64,000 bases of DNA from Limnomonas spitsbergensis (taxonomy: Eukaryota; Chlorophyta; Chlorophyceae; Chlamydomonadales). The notes beneath the pieces were generated by a model. The model ran no database searches and was not told the origin of the DNA. It saw only the letters and a program-made list of their open reading frames with translations. The position numbers and the translations under genes were made by a program. The stretch covers positions 1 through 64,000 of the forward strand of contig JAYJMM010000094.1 in the NCBI GenBank assembly GCA_037349105.1, in the 5' to 3' direction. Below are positions 19,127 to 30,200 of the stretch, piece after piece (the first letter of the stretch is position 1; every line of letters starts with the position of its first letter).

Positions 19127-22100
19127 GTGGAACTGGGGAGCAAGGTGGCAGGGGACAAGGTGGCAGGGGGACAAGGTGGAAGGGGAGCAAGGTGGAAGGG
19201 GGAACAAGGTGGACAGGGACGAGGTGGAAATGGGAGCAAAAGAGGGTGCATGGTGTAGAACGTGCGTGGGGGCGGGACAAGAGGAGATTTTAGTAAAGGG
19301 AACGGAGGGTGGAGACTGAGACTTTGGGGGGCGCATAGGCTCACAAGGGGGATCAATAAACCCTCACGGTTGTGGAGGGCGTGCTGTCGAACCCCCGGAC
19401 AGGGGACGGGCTCTGAAACCATTGCAGAGTCCGTACCAGTCAGACCAAAGGATCCAGATAAAGTTAATGTCCTCTAAGGTTTTCAGGATCGTTACACGTA
19501 CTGTAACCTGACAAAGCGGGCAGGACAGAGGAAAAGGTGGTATAGTTTAAGGTTCAGGAAATTGGAGGGTGTAGGAATGGATGCGATTAGGAACGTGGAT
19601 CGGGATTTCTGTTTAGAAGGTAAACCGTAACCCCAAACCACCTTGGCGGCGGCCCTACAGCTCCTGAAGAAAACATGGTCCTGTACGGCCCCACGTGACA
19701 GGTCATCCCTTGTCGGGGTACACCCATGGTTTGCCCACACCCACATGACAGGTCATCCCTTGTTTCGGGGTACACCCATGGTTTGCCCACGCCCACGCCC
19801 TGAGCCCTAGCACCAAAGGGCGCGACATCATTGAGCCTGAAAAAGCGCCGCAGCTACAGCAGCCGCAGCACCCACAAGAGCCGCTACTGAGCACGCAACT
19901 GCCAGAGCCACTGGGTGAGCGTGAGGCGGAGCTGCTGGAGTCGGAGCCCTCATGCTGTTGGCAGCCTAGGTTGCGCCTGCTGCTGGAGGCGCATCCCCAG
20001 GCCTGGGTTGGGGAGTTTGGGCTGGATAGGGCGGCTGTTATTGCCGGGACAAAGGTAAGCATGCTGGCATGGGATTGCATGGGGCTGCATGGGATTGCAT
20101 GGGGCTGCATGGGGCTGCAAGGGATTGCATGGGGCTGCATGGGATCGAATGAGGCTACATGAGGCTGCATGGGGCTGCATGGGATCGAATGAGGCTGCAT
20201 GAGGCTGCATGAGGCTGCATGGGATTGAATGAGGCTGCATGAGGCTGCATGGGGCTGCATGGGATTGAATGAGGCCGCATGAGGTCGCTTGCATTCATTT
20301 TCTGTTCTGCGAAGCATTCGTGGAATTGAATTGATATTGCTGCCACCAGCTGGCACTGATTGCGTGGTGGAAGTGAATGAGTTGCACCTGAGGCTGATGA
20401 GCGAGACCCAGGCCCTAAGTAAGTGCCGTTCAAACATGTTCACACATGTTCACATATGTTCACACATGTTCACCCAACCGCAGCTGCGGGTCAGGTACAG
20501 CCACCAGCTTGCATTGACAGAGTTGCACCTGAGGCTGGCGGCTGAACTGCACAGACCAGTGTCGATGCATTGTGTACGGGCGTACGGGCACCTCCATGAC
20601 ATGCTGAGGAAGCTGGGGGCAGAGGGGTGCCCTCCGAAGATTATGCTGCATAGGTATGGACAGGAAGGGAAGGCCTGGGCTTTAGGGTTTAGGTTTAATC
20701 CCTAGACCCTTAGCCCTAAGGACAGACAGGAAAGGCATGGGCTTGTCGAGGCAGACACAACAGGACAGGGCTTATGGACAGGATAGGATAGGACAGGACA
20801 GGACAGGACAGGACAGGACAGGACAGGACAGGACAGGACAGGACAGGACAGGACAGGACAGGACAGGACAGGACAGGACAGGACAGGACAGGACAGGACA
20901 GGACAGGACAGGACAGGACAGGACAGGACAGGACAGGACAGGACAGGACAGGACAGGACAGGACAGGACAGGACAGGACAGGACAGGACAGGACAGGACA
21001 GGACAGGACAGGACAGGACAGGACAGGACAGGACAGGACAGGACAGGACAGGACAGGACAGGACAGGACAGGACAGGACAGGACAGGACAGGACAGGACA
21101 GGACAGGACAGGACAGGGCAGGGCAGGGCAGGGCAGGGCAGGGCAGGGCAGGGCAGGGCAGGGCAGGGCAGGGCAGGGCAGGGCAGGGCAGGGCAGGGCA
21201 GGGCAGGGCAGGGCAGGGCAGGGCAGGGCAGGGCAGGGCAGGGCAGGGCAGGGCAGGGCAGGGCAGGGCAGGGCAGGGCAGGGCAGGGCAGGGCAGGGCA
21301 GGGCAGGGCAGGGCAGGGCAGGGCAGGGCAGGGCAGGGCAGGGCAGGGCAGGGCAGGGCAGGGCAGGGCAGGGCAGGGCAGGGCAGGGCAGGGCAGGGCA
21401 GGGCAGGGCAGGGCAGGGCAGGGCAGGGTTTTAATTGGAAAGGTAGGACAGGGCGGGGCAGGGAATGGAAAGGGGGAAGGGAAGAGTAGGGAAGGGCAGG
21501 CTGGGGGAGTTTAAACTGGCAAATTGGAGCGGCGACATTAATATCTAAGGGAAGCACTCTTTGCTCTTTCTACCTCCACCCCCCCGCAGCTACGGGGGCA
21601 GTCCTGAAACGGTTGCGCAGTTCATTAAGGGCCTGCCGTGTGGACTGGGCGCACGAGTGTTCTTCAGCTTCTCCACCGTCATCAACGGGACTAACAAGTG
21701 CGTTCATTTCGAATTTTGAATTTTGAATTTGAAAAATGCAAGGCTGGCTTGTTGTGAAAATAGAGCTCCAAAGCATGGGAACGCTATTTTGGAGCCCAGC
21801 GCAGCACACGTACTGGGTGTAGGAGGATATTGTGTACTGAAAGTCAATGAAGTTACACCTCCGGGCCCTGCATAGCTGTCAGCTGGATAATTTATCATTT
21901 TGTTGTGTGTACGTATGAAGTCCTTGTTTGGAGCCGTCTGAAAATTGAGTGGTGGGCTTCAGAGCATGGGTGAATCAGCAAAGGTGGTTCGAGTGTCTGA
22001 CCCCCTCTCCATGCCGTTGCGCAGAGACAAGCTCATGCAGCGCATCCGGGCAGTCCCTGACAACCGCTGGCTACTGGAGAGCGACCAGAACACCCCGGCG

Positions 22101-22217
22101 GCCATTGACGGGGCGCTGCGAGCCATGCTGGGGGTTGTGGCGCAGGCTAAGGGGTGGGACGAGGTCCGTACCGCCAGGCAGGCCGAACTGAACTTTGCAG
22201 AATTTGCGGGAGGATGA
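18575..22217 (+). CDS. TatD-family metal-dependent hydrolase (DNase-like), five exons
   Basis: Five exons (18,575-19,126; 19,752-20,054; 20,484-20,653; 21,590-21,697; 21,965-22,217) join in phase to 461 codons plus TGA. The family motifs appear in order: DAHCHPQD (His140, His142), IPCFGVHPWF, VGEFGLDR (Glu272), RPVSMHCVRAYG (His314), MLHSYGGSPE (His341), FFSFSTVIN, and RWLLESD (Asp418). These are the expected metal ligands of TatD-like amidohydrolases, whose characterised members are 3'-5' exonucleases or DNases. The longer spacer between the HPW and GEFGLD motifs resembles eukaryotic Scn1/Cut9-interacting types. Residues 1-60 are basic and Ser/Arg-rich, so an organelle transit peptide is possible; the ATG of residue 63 is an alternative start. 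Residues 65-130 are Ala-rich linker. The gene is complete. Confidence 0.9.
19127..19235. repeat. Short GGTGG-type tandem repeat
   Basis: Units of acaaggtggcaggggg-like sequence directly after the exon 1 donor, each recreating an AAG|GTGG donor-like site. Confidence 0.7.
19752..20054 (+). CDS. TatD-family gene exon 2
   Basis: 101 codons, phase 0/0, acceptor CATGACAG and donor GTAAGC. Begins VIPCFGVHPWFAHAHALSPS and ends VGEFGLDRAAVIAGTK. A defective copy of its first 40 bases lies just upstream at 19,700-19,740. Confidence 0.85.
20070..20285. repeat. gaggctgcat / gggattgcat tandem repeat
   Basis: About 20 units of 10-18 bp alternating between ggctgcatg and ggattgaatg, in intron 2 of the TatD-family gene. 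Confidence 0.85.
20484..20653 (+). CDS. TatD-family gene exon 3
   Basis: 56 codons plus two bases, acceptor AACCGCAG and donor GTATGG. It carries LALTELHLRLAAELHRPVSM and the HC motif. A partial look-alike (VEVNELHLRLMSE) lies in the preceding intron at 20,345-20,420. Confidence 0.85.
20776..21428. repeat. Bipartite pentanucleotide microsatellite GGACA then GGGCA
   Basis: About 67 perfect GGACA units run to about 21,116, then switch in one step to about 62 perfect GGGCA units. Both lie in intron 3 of the TatD-family gene. Every frame is open by chance. Confidence 0.98.
21590..21697 (+). CDS. TatD-family gene exon 4
   Basis: 108 bp after a strong CCCCCCGCAG acceptor. Encodes YGGSPETVAQFIKGLPCGLG and FFSFSTVINGTN. 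The donor is GTGCGT, phase 2. Confidence 0.85.
21965..22217 (+). CDS. TatD-family gene exon 5 with stop
   Basis: Opens after CTTCAGAG in the only phase that fits exon 4, and ends GGA GGA TGA. Holds PDNRWLLESD with the last metal ligand. The acceptor is the least sure border of this gene because its pyrimidine tract is weak. Confidence 0.75.
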
Positions 22218-22940
22218 ACCAATGGTGATCTGCAGGTCAATGACAGTACGCCTCTAGATTGCACAAGAAGGCTCGGCCGCGGGGGCACCCAACTGTTGCT
22301 GGGAGAAAAGAAGAAACGGAAAGGAAGAGGGGACACAAAGTAAAGGAACAAATGGTGATTTGCGGGTGCAAGGCCCAGGCACGCGCCTGGATAATGTTTC
22401 CATCTCTGATTTCGCCACGGATGTTACACGCCCAGGAATCAGGTCATGGACTGGTCACATCTCCATAGTTTTAAATCATATGTCATGGCAGCTGGTACTG
22501 GCTGGTGCACGATTGGGCCTGGGCACATCCATGCTTGCCAAAGATAGAGGGGCTTACGAGCAACTGCCTTGTCATGATGGTCTCACTCAAAGCATCCCAA
22601 TCGGTTCCCTTTCAAATTATCAGTTCCCTTTCAAATAATCGGTTCCCTTTCAAATGATGAGTCCATGAATCATCAAAACATACAGCTGACGAACTCAGAA
22701 TACCCGTAAGTAAGCAGCTTCTAGAAACACTTGGCTGGTGTCGGGAATTGCTTAGTGCCTTGGAGGACCTGAAGCAAGGAGTTAATGACGTTACACCTCT
22801 GGTCCCTCCTTAAGTAAATCCCCGAGCAAGGAGTAGCCGTCCCCGAACCGTGTCAGTCTGTCAGACAGCACCGAGTGATCTGCAGCCTCTTCCCGTAACT
22901 GAGGTCATGTTGCTACTGGACGCAACCTAAGAGAGGGAGT
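22218..22940. other. Intergenic stretch after the TatD-family gene
   Basis: No gene seen. Contains a caaattatcagttccctttc repeat near 22,610-22,655 and one copy of the tgacgttacacctct element near 22,787. Confidence 0.5.
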
Positions 22941-23215
22941 AGCGGGTGACTACCGACCAAGGGGGTTCCAGACTCGTGGGACCTTTCCGTAACCTAGCGT
23001 ACTCCTCTCTTCGGGCCGCCTTTCCTTTTGGGGTGGAGTATTTCTTTCATTTGTGTTCTTCTCCTTGTTTCCCTCTTACCCACTTTTCCTCTTTTTTTGT
23101 CCTGCCCCCTTGTGTTGTTTCCATCTTTCCTCCCAACTCTTTTTAGTTAGACGCCCACGCGGCCGAGCCTTTTTAAGCAGGGCCCAGAGGTGTAACGTCA
23201 TTGACTCCTCTTGAG
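22940..23215 (+). mobile_element. 3' tail of a decayed non-LTR element
   Basis: A T/C-rich tract (ccttgtttccctcttaccca) resembling those at 24,470-24,550 and 26,040-26,170, which follow decayed reverse-transcriptase C termini. It ends in gcccagaggtgtaacgtcat. No coding remains here. Confidence 0.4.
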
Positions 23216-23899
23216 AGGCGGAGCCAGCCAATCAGGCTCGGCCACCATGCGTACAACAGACACATGCCACAGCAATTACACGCACAGCTTAGCCAGGAGA
23301 CATGCCAGCGATGCATGGGCCTCCTCTGCACTGGCCTGAACGCTGCAGGTGCGTCATGCGCTTGCATGCGGCATGCAGGTGCATGAGGCATTGAGGCTGC
23401 ACATGCGCATGCATGCGGCATGCAGATGACTCCATGTGGGTTTCTTCCAATGTGCACATGCCCATGATACTGAACTTAAGGCAAATAGCTATTAACCACA
23501 CCATCAGAGTTCCACCCGGTAACACTTTGTTGCTTAACGAAGGCGAGGCATTAGTGTGGCGGGTTCGATCCCTAAACCTCTCAGAAGTGTTATTAACGCA
23601 TCATGCAATGCGCAAATACTTGCTACTTGAAATACCGGTATTAGATCCTCCTTATGTGGCAATGAGACTTTTTCTTGTGGATTCATGTCGGTTTTCAAAT
23701 GTCTAAGCAGCGGTTTCCTAAGGCCCCAAACCCTAGGGCCCCAGGGCCTCATCAAACCTTGTACTTGCGAGCGTCACTCAGTAGGCCACTGAGGCGCTGA
23801 CAACAGCCGGAAAAGGATGCTTCACTGGCGGCGGTAAGGTAGGACTTGCAGACTGCCCAAAATTAAAATTTCGAATTCAAATGTAGACAAATGGTAGTG

Positions 23900-24560
23900 T
23901 TGTATTCATTTCTCTTGCCTTGGGGTGCTGCCACTGCTGGCTGGTCGAGTGCGGAGTTGAGGGATTGACCCAAGGTTGGCCGAGCTGACCGCAAGTCAAT
24001 GACGTTACACTTGCCACATTGGGGTTACACCTCTTGGCCCTGCTCAAGGCTCGGCCACGTGGGGGCCAACAATATCCGGTAAGGAGCCGCACCAGCAAGA
24101 GGGAGTATGCTTGTGTGCGCACAAACTGAAAGCTGCGGCTCGGCGCAATCAGCACGATCGACACCAGGGGAAGGCGCAGCGGTCAACAGCGTGACACACG
24201 CTGCTGTCAGCGATGTTGGGCAAGGAGTAAGGAGACGGCCAACATGTGGAGGATGCCTTATATATTTACATGCTTGCTCCAATTGCCCCAGCGTGCGAGA
24301 TCACCTTAGGGGGCCACCAGAGGTGTAACGTTATTGACCTTAGGGTGCGGGGATGGGCATGCCACCCAGACGGTGCTACAGAATTCCACGCTTTGTACCA
24401 GGGCAGGCTCGGGTGGGATGCTCTGTGTGGAGGTTTTGGTAGCTTTCCTTGAGGCTCAGTCGTTTCAGAGGCCGGGGCTTCCTTTCTCTTATTTCTTCCC
24501 CGAGCCATTTGTGTGTCCCTTCACCTTGTTTCCTTTCCTCTTTTCCCGACCTTCTGAATG
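23900..24560 (+). mobile_element. Decayed non-LTR retrotransposon C terminus, copy A
   Basis: Conceptual reading with breaks gives QHVEDALYIY, then ALYQGRLGWD, parallel to copy B at 25,680-25,975. An insertion carrying ggtgtaacgttattgacc splits it near 24,320. A T/C-rich 3' tail follows. Confidence 0.5.
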
Positions 24561-25200
24561 CTTGACAGAGGGTGTTGCGCTGGAGGCGGGGCCACAAATC
24601 AGGCGCCTGTTATATACTTATATGCGGACGAAATCTACCTGTCAACCGGCAGCCCGGCAGGACTGCAGCGCGTGCTTGATGCCCTGCATGGAAACGTGAC
24701 AGTTAAAAAGCTCCAGGTCAACATTCCTCAAGCAAGACCGAGACCATGGAGTTTGGCAGCCGCTTATCAGCGCAGCGCATGACGGCCCATACCTGAGTGC
24801 GTGCACGGCCCAGAAAGGACAGTGCTTGAGCCTGTCCAAGAATTCAAAGTATTGGGCATCATACATTCAGCATGAGAGAGGCAGCATGCAGAAGGCCCTG
24901 CACCGTAGAAAGGTGCCTCTGGCTGCGGCGCCGCACGGTGTCCACTGCATGGTCTCCAAGGTGCATCTGAGGCATCATCTGCCAGCATGCATCATGTTGT
25001 CGTCTACCTATGCTGCACCTCCAGCCAAATACGGTGATGTGGTGTAGGCCACCGGTCGCCTCAAGCCGCGGCACTGCCTCAGTAGCAAGATACAGCTAGG
25101 CTTGCTTCAGCATCTGCGCCAGGCTGCGGGGCTACCTGCGTCCGCTGCCAGCTGGGGGGGCGACATGCAGCTCGCTGTTACAGCCACACAGAGCATGAAA
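24558..25200 (+). mobile_element. Degenerate reverse-transcriptase fragment with YADE box
   Basis: At 24,612-24,740 a frame reads VIYLYADEIYLSTGSPAGLQ and then a RVLDAL...LQVN segment. This matches the catalytic region of LINE reverse transcriptases, where YADD followed by a GLQ..LDAL helix is usual. The second Asp of YADD is Glu here (24,621-24,632). Downstream, QEFKVLGII in the same frame after a stop matches the usual F-x-YLG segment. Stops interrupt it, so it is a dead copy. Confidence 0.65.
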
Positions 25201-25359
25201 GGGCTCAGCTGGTGTGGGGAATTACTTTGGCGCATTGGAATTTGAAAGACCTGCAGCAGGGAGCAGCCGTCACTGAACTGAGTAAGTCAGCGACTGCTCT
25301 ACAGCCTCTGTAACAGAGGTGCTAGCGCTATTGGATGCAGCCTACGAGAGGGTGCAACT

Positions 25360-25435
25360 GTTAACCTAAACCCTGAACCCCTTACCCCTAACCCCTAAAT
25401 CATGAACCCTTAACCATGAACCCTAAACCCTAAAG
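25360..25435. repeat. Telomere-like AACCCTAAACCC tract
   Basis: Degenerate ccctaaacc/ccttaacc sequence within the retrotransposon-rich region, not a chromosome end. Confidence 0.6.
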
Positions 25436-25529
25436 TAGAGGTCAAAGGCCTAGGGGATCCCGGAGACCCAGCCATCGCGCATAGGTCTGATGTCGCCTAT
25501 CGCGCCTGGTTTACGACCTACAACTTGTC

Positions 25530-26180
25530 CTCGTCGCCAAGATGCTAGCGCTAGAGGACGCTGCCTATGAGCGGGCGCAGATGGAGGTCATCGGCTGGAG
25601 ATACCCTAGGGACCCAGCCAGGCCGCCACCGAAGACAGCCCCCCACGCCTGGTTTTAGCCTACAGCAGGCGTGTTAACGCACACCAGGAGCCGCACTAGC
25701 AAAAGGGCGTGCGCTCGTGTGTACACCAACTTAGGCTGCGACTCGGAGCGGTCAACAAAGCTGATAATAGAGGATGACGCAGCGATCAGCAGCGTGACAC
25801 ATGCTACTGCCAACGATGCTGGGATGAGGGACATGGCCAGCATGTGGAGGATGCGCTGCATGTGTGCTTTCAGTGCCCTAGCGTGAAGGAAATGCTGAGG
25901 GCGAGAGGTTGGGCAAGCCCCTTTGAGGACGCCACGGACTTTCAGCAGTTGTACCAGGGCAGGCTAAACTAGGCTCTGGCTTTTGTTGAGGACGTGGTAG
26001 TGAGACTTTGTTGATGGCCAGGTTGCTGTATTTGTTTGCCTCTTTGGGGAATTGCTCTCTCCCTTTTTGTCTCTCTTGCTTTCAGGGGCAGGGATCCTTC
26101 GGCCCGCCTTTCCGTTTCTGGAGTCCTTTGTGCTCCTCTCTGTCTTTCCTCTAGTTCCTTTCACTTAACCTCCCAAAGAG
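25530..26180 (+). mobile_element. Decayed non-LTR retrotransposon C terminus, copy B
   Basis: At about 25,838-25,971 one frame reads QHVEDALHVCFQCPSVKEML, then FQQLYQGRLN and a stop. The pattern H-x8-C-x2-C resembles the terminal zinc-binding region of LINE-type polymerases. It is homologous to copy A and followed by a similar T/C-rich tail. Confidence 0.55.
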
Positions 26181-26601
26181 ACAGGACAAAGGTAAGCCCG
26201 TAGGCAGGGGTGGGAGACCCTGGCTTTGTGGAATGGTTTGCCTGGCCTTGTTGTTCTTGTTGTTTGGAGGGCGAGCTTGCTTTCCTTTGTTTCCTCTTGT
26301 GCCTTCTCCCTTATGTTTCCATAGGCCACAGGCCGCGAGCTTGGCATTTAAGGCCACAGGTCGCGGCGAGCTTGGCGGTCATTTCACTTCATTCATGATG
26401 CTGAGCCGAAGCTGAGTCGAAGCTGCTATAAAAAACGATTGCTGAGCCTGCATCCGCCGCCATATTTCGCCAGGCCTGTCCCGATGGCCAATCAAGCCTC
26501 AGCCCATGCGATGGGAATTGCATCCATGCCTGGACAGACGTGGAAAATGTTTCGCCTGGCTAGTCCCACTGGCTCCCCAAGACTTCAGATCTATCCTACA
26601 T

Positions 26602-27261
26602 TCAACGGTTGCGTTGCGCCTGGTCCCTCAGGCTTCCCAAGACTGCTGACCCAACATCCCTGACAGCCTCCTGAGAAGCGCCATTCTTGGTGCTGGCGCG
26701 CCCCAAGCTGTCCATGTACGCAGACCCAATAGCAAGCTCAACACTACTGGCCTGCTGCTGCTGCGGCCGCTGCGGCGGCTGACGATCTGGACAAGCTGGC
26801 TGCTGCTGCTGCTGCTGCGGCTGACCATCCGGGCTGGCTGGCTGCTGCTGCTGCTGGCCATCCGGACGAGCGGGCTGCTGCAGCTGCGGCGTCTGTTGCA
26901 TTTGTTGCTTCCTAATGAGGCCCCCACCCGAAGGAACAGCAGAAGCAGGCAACAGCTGCTGCTGCTGCTGTCGAGCTGCCGAGGCAGAGGCGATAGCTGC
27001 GGCCTCTCCCTGAGGCCGCTCTGGCACCCTGCAGCTGCCGCTGCTCCAACCCTCCGGTCCCGGGAGGGCCTGCGCCAGCCCACTGGCGGCCTGGCCGCCG
27101 CTGGCTACCCGCGAGGGCTGTGACGACGATGCCGCCCGTCCAGGTCGGATGGCTGCCGGAGGGGATCCCAGTGCGGCCATGCGGCCGTCCAGCTCGGCCT
27201 TGGCCTGATCCACGATGCCGCCGAGCACGTCACGGGCGCCGGTGCGCTCCTCCACTCGCAC
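26602..27261 (-). CDS. DZIP1-like gene (or separate gene), terminal exon
   Basis: 219 codons plus TGA after an ATTTCAG acceptor (VRVEERTGARDVLGGIVDQA and onward). It becomes Gln/Pro/Ser-rich and ends SLRDQAQRNR. Three copies of a Pro-Asp-Gly-Gln segment are visible. The codon bias is GC-rich, like the other exons. Confidence 0.7.
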   Translation of the reverse strand: MRVEERTGARDVLGGIVDQAKAELDGRMAALGSPPAAIRPGRAASSSQPSRVASGGQAASGLAQALPGPEGWSSGSCRVPERPQGEAAAIASASAARQQQQQLLPASAVPSGGGLIRKQQMQQTPQLQQPARPDGQQQQQPASPDGQPQQQQQQPACPDRQPPQRPQQQQASSVELAIGSAYMDSLGRASTKNGASQEAVRDVGSAVLGSLRDQAQRNR

Positions 27262-30200
27262 CTGAAATGGATGTGCGATGGAGGTATGGACGAGGTATGA
27301 GTAAAGTATGAACCCCATATTAAATCCAACTCCCCCTTAGCTTGATAGATTGTTCTGCCCTAAACGTGGTGGGCACCTGTTGACTGATGTGGATATATGA
27401 ATAAGGTATGAATAGGTTAGGAATGAAGTATAATTGAATGCCCCCCCCCTTCGCCAATCCAGCCTCAGCCCATGCACTGAAAATTACATCCATGTCTGAA
27501 CTGATGTGGAAGTGTGAAAGAGATTTGAATGAGGTATAAACCCCGGCCTCAGCCCACAAGCTGAAACATTGCGTCCACGTCCGCATCAGCCCCACCGTGG
27601 AAATCCGACTGCAGGTTATAGATGTGTGAATGCATTATGAACAAGGTATGAACCCCGGCCTCAGCCCACCTGCTGAAACATGGCATCCATGTCTGCATCC
27701 GCAACTCCGTAGTAATCCGACTGCAGGTTGTGTAGCCCCTTGGTGATGCCATCCAGGTCCAGGGTAGGCATCAGGTTGACATGTGCCTAGGAAGGTGAGT
27801 GGGTGGGTGGGTGGGAGGTGGGTGGGGGGTGGGAGGTGAGAGGTGACAGGTGGGGAGGTGGGAAGGAGGACATGTTGTGTAGCCCCTTGGTGATGCCATC
27901 CAGGTCCAGGGTAGGCATCAGGTTGACATGGGCCTAGGAAGGTGAGTGGGTGGGTGGGGGGTAGGAGGTAACAGGTGGGGAGGTGGGAAGGAGGACAGGG
28001 TGTGAGGCCCCTTGGTGATGCTGTCTAGATCCAGGGTAGGCATCAGGTTGACATGGGCCTAGGAAGGTGGGTGGGGGGGTGGGGGGTAGGAGGTAACAGG
28101 TGGGGAGGTGGGAAGGAGGACAGGGTGTGAGGCCCCTTGGTGATGCTGTCTATATCCAGGGCAGGAATCAGGTTGACATAGGCCTAGGAAGAGGTGAGGT
28201 GGAAGTTGGGAGATGGGAGTGCAGGTGGGGAGATCTTGGGAGGCTCCCAGTCTTGGAACCCTTCTGTCGACGAACCCCCCCCCCCCCCCCCCCCCCCCCC
28301 CATCCTGCCTGGCCACACATCCCTCTCCCCCTGCCTGGCCACAGCTCCCTTTCCCCCTGCCTGGCCACGCCTCCCTCTCCCCCTGCCTGGCAACGTCTCC
28401 CTTTCCCCCTGCCTGGCCACGTCTCCCTCTCCCCCTGCCTGGCCACGCCTCCCTCTCCCCCTGCCTGGCCACGCCTCCCTTCCCCCCTGCCTGGCCACGG
28501 CTCCCTTTCCCCCTGCCTGGCCACGTCTCCCTTTCCCCCTGCCTGGCCACGCCTCCCTCTCCCCCTGCCTGGCCACGCCTCCCTCTCCCCCTGCCTGGCC
28601 ACGGCTCCCTTTCCCCCTGCCTGGCCACGCCTCCCTCTCCCCCTGCCTGGCCACGCCTCCCTCTCCCCCTGCCTGGCCACGCCTCCCTTTCCCCCTGCCT
28701 GGCCACGGCTCCCTTTCCCCCTGCCTGGCCACGCCTCCCTCTCCCCCTGCCTGGCCACGCCTCCCTCTCCCCCTGCCTGGCCACACCTCCCTCTCCCCCT
28801 GCCTGGCCACGCCTCCCTCTCCCCCTGCCTGGCCACGCCTCCCTCTCCCCCTGCCTGGCCACGTCTCCCTCTCCCCCTGCCTGGCCACGCCTCCCTCTCC
28901 CCCTGCCTGGCCACGGGTCCCTTTCCCCCTGCCTGGCCACGTCTCCCTATCCCCCTGCCTGGCCACGCCTCCCTTTCCCCCTGCCTGGCCACGCCTCCCT
29001 TTCCCCCTGCCTGGCCACGGCTCCCTTTCCCCCTGCCTGGCCACGCCTCCCTCTCCCCCTGCCTGGCCACGCCTCCCTCTCCCCCTGCCTGGCCATGCCT
29101 CCCTCTCCCCCTGCCTGGCCACACCTCCCTCTCCCCCTGCCTGGCCACACCTCCCTCCCCCCCTGCCTGGCCACACCTCCCTCTCCCCCTGCCTGGCCAC
29201 ACCTCCCTCTCCCCCTGCCTGGCCACACCTCCCTCTCCCCCTGCCTGGCCACACCTCCCTCTCCCCCTGCCTGGCCACGGGTCCCTTTCCCCCTGCCTGG
29301 CCACACCTCCCTCTCCCCCTGCCTGGCCACACCTCCCTCTCCCCCTGCCTGGCCACACCTCCCTCTCCCCCTGCCTGGCCACACCTCCCTCTCCCCCTGC
29401 CTGGCCGCGCCTCCCTTTCCCCCTGCCTGGCCACGGCTCCCTTTCCCCCTGCCTGGCCACGTCTCCCTTTCCCCCTGCCTGGCCACACCTCCCTCTCCCC
29501 CTGCCTGGCCACACCTCCCTCTCCCCCTGCCTGGCCACACCTCCCTCTCCCCCTGCCTGGCCACACCTCCCTCTCCCCCTGCCTGGCCGCGCCTCCCTTT
29601 CCCCCTTCCTGGCCACGGCTCCCTTTCCCCCTGCCTGGCCACGTCTCCCTTTCCCCCTGCCTGGCCACACCTCCCTCTCCCCCTGCCTGGCCACGCCTCC
29701 CTTTCCCCCTGCCTGGCCGCGCCTCCCTTTCCCCCTGCCTGGCCACGGCTCCCTTTCCCCCTGCCTGGCCACGTCTCCCTTTCCCCCTGCCTGGCCACAC
29801 CTCCCTCTCCCCCTGCCTGGCCACACCTCCCTCTCCCCCTGCCTGGCCACACCTCCCTCTCCCCCTGCCTGGCCACACCTCCCTCTCCCCCTGCCTGGCC
29901 GCGCCTCCCTTTCCCCCTTCCTGGCCACGGCTCCCTTTCCCCCTGCCTGGCCACGTCTCCCTTTCCCCCTGCCTGGCCACACCTCCCTCTCCCCCTGCCT
30001 GGCCACGGCTCCCTTTCCCCCTGCCTGGCCACGCCTCCCTCTCCCCCTGCCTGGCCACGCCTACCTTCCCCCCTGCCTGGCCACGTCTCCCTCTCCCCCT
30101 GCCTGGCCACGCCTCCCTCTCCCCCTGCCTGGCCACGCCTCCCTCTCCCCCTGCCTGGCCACGGCTCCCTTTCCCCCTGCCTGGCCACGCCTCCCTCTCC

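Noticed and set aside
20737..21557. 250-260-codon frames of repeated GQDRT/GQGRA and ALPCP
   Set aside because: Generated by the pentanucleotide microsatellite in an intron.
23530..23600. Possible tRNA (ggttcgatcc B-box-like stretch)
   Set aside because: The T stem would have only three of five pairs, and no A box or acceptor stem could be fitted. It could be a SINE relic, but evidence is too thin.
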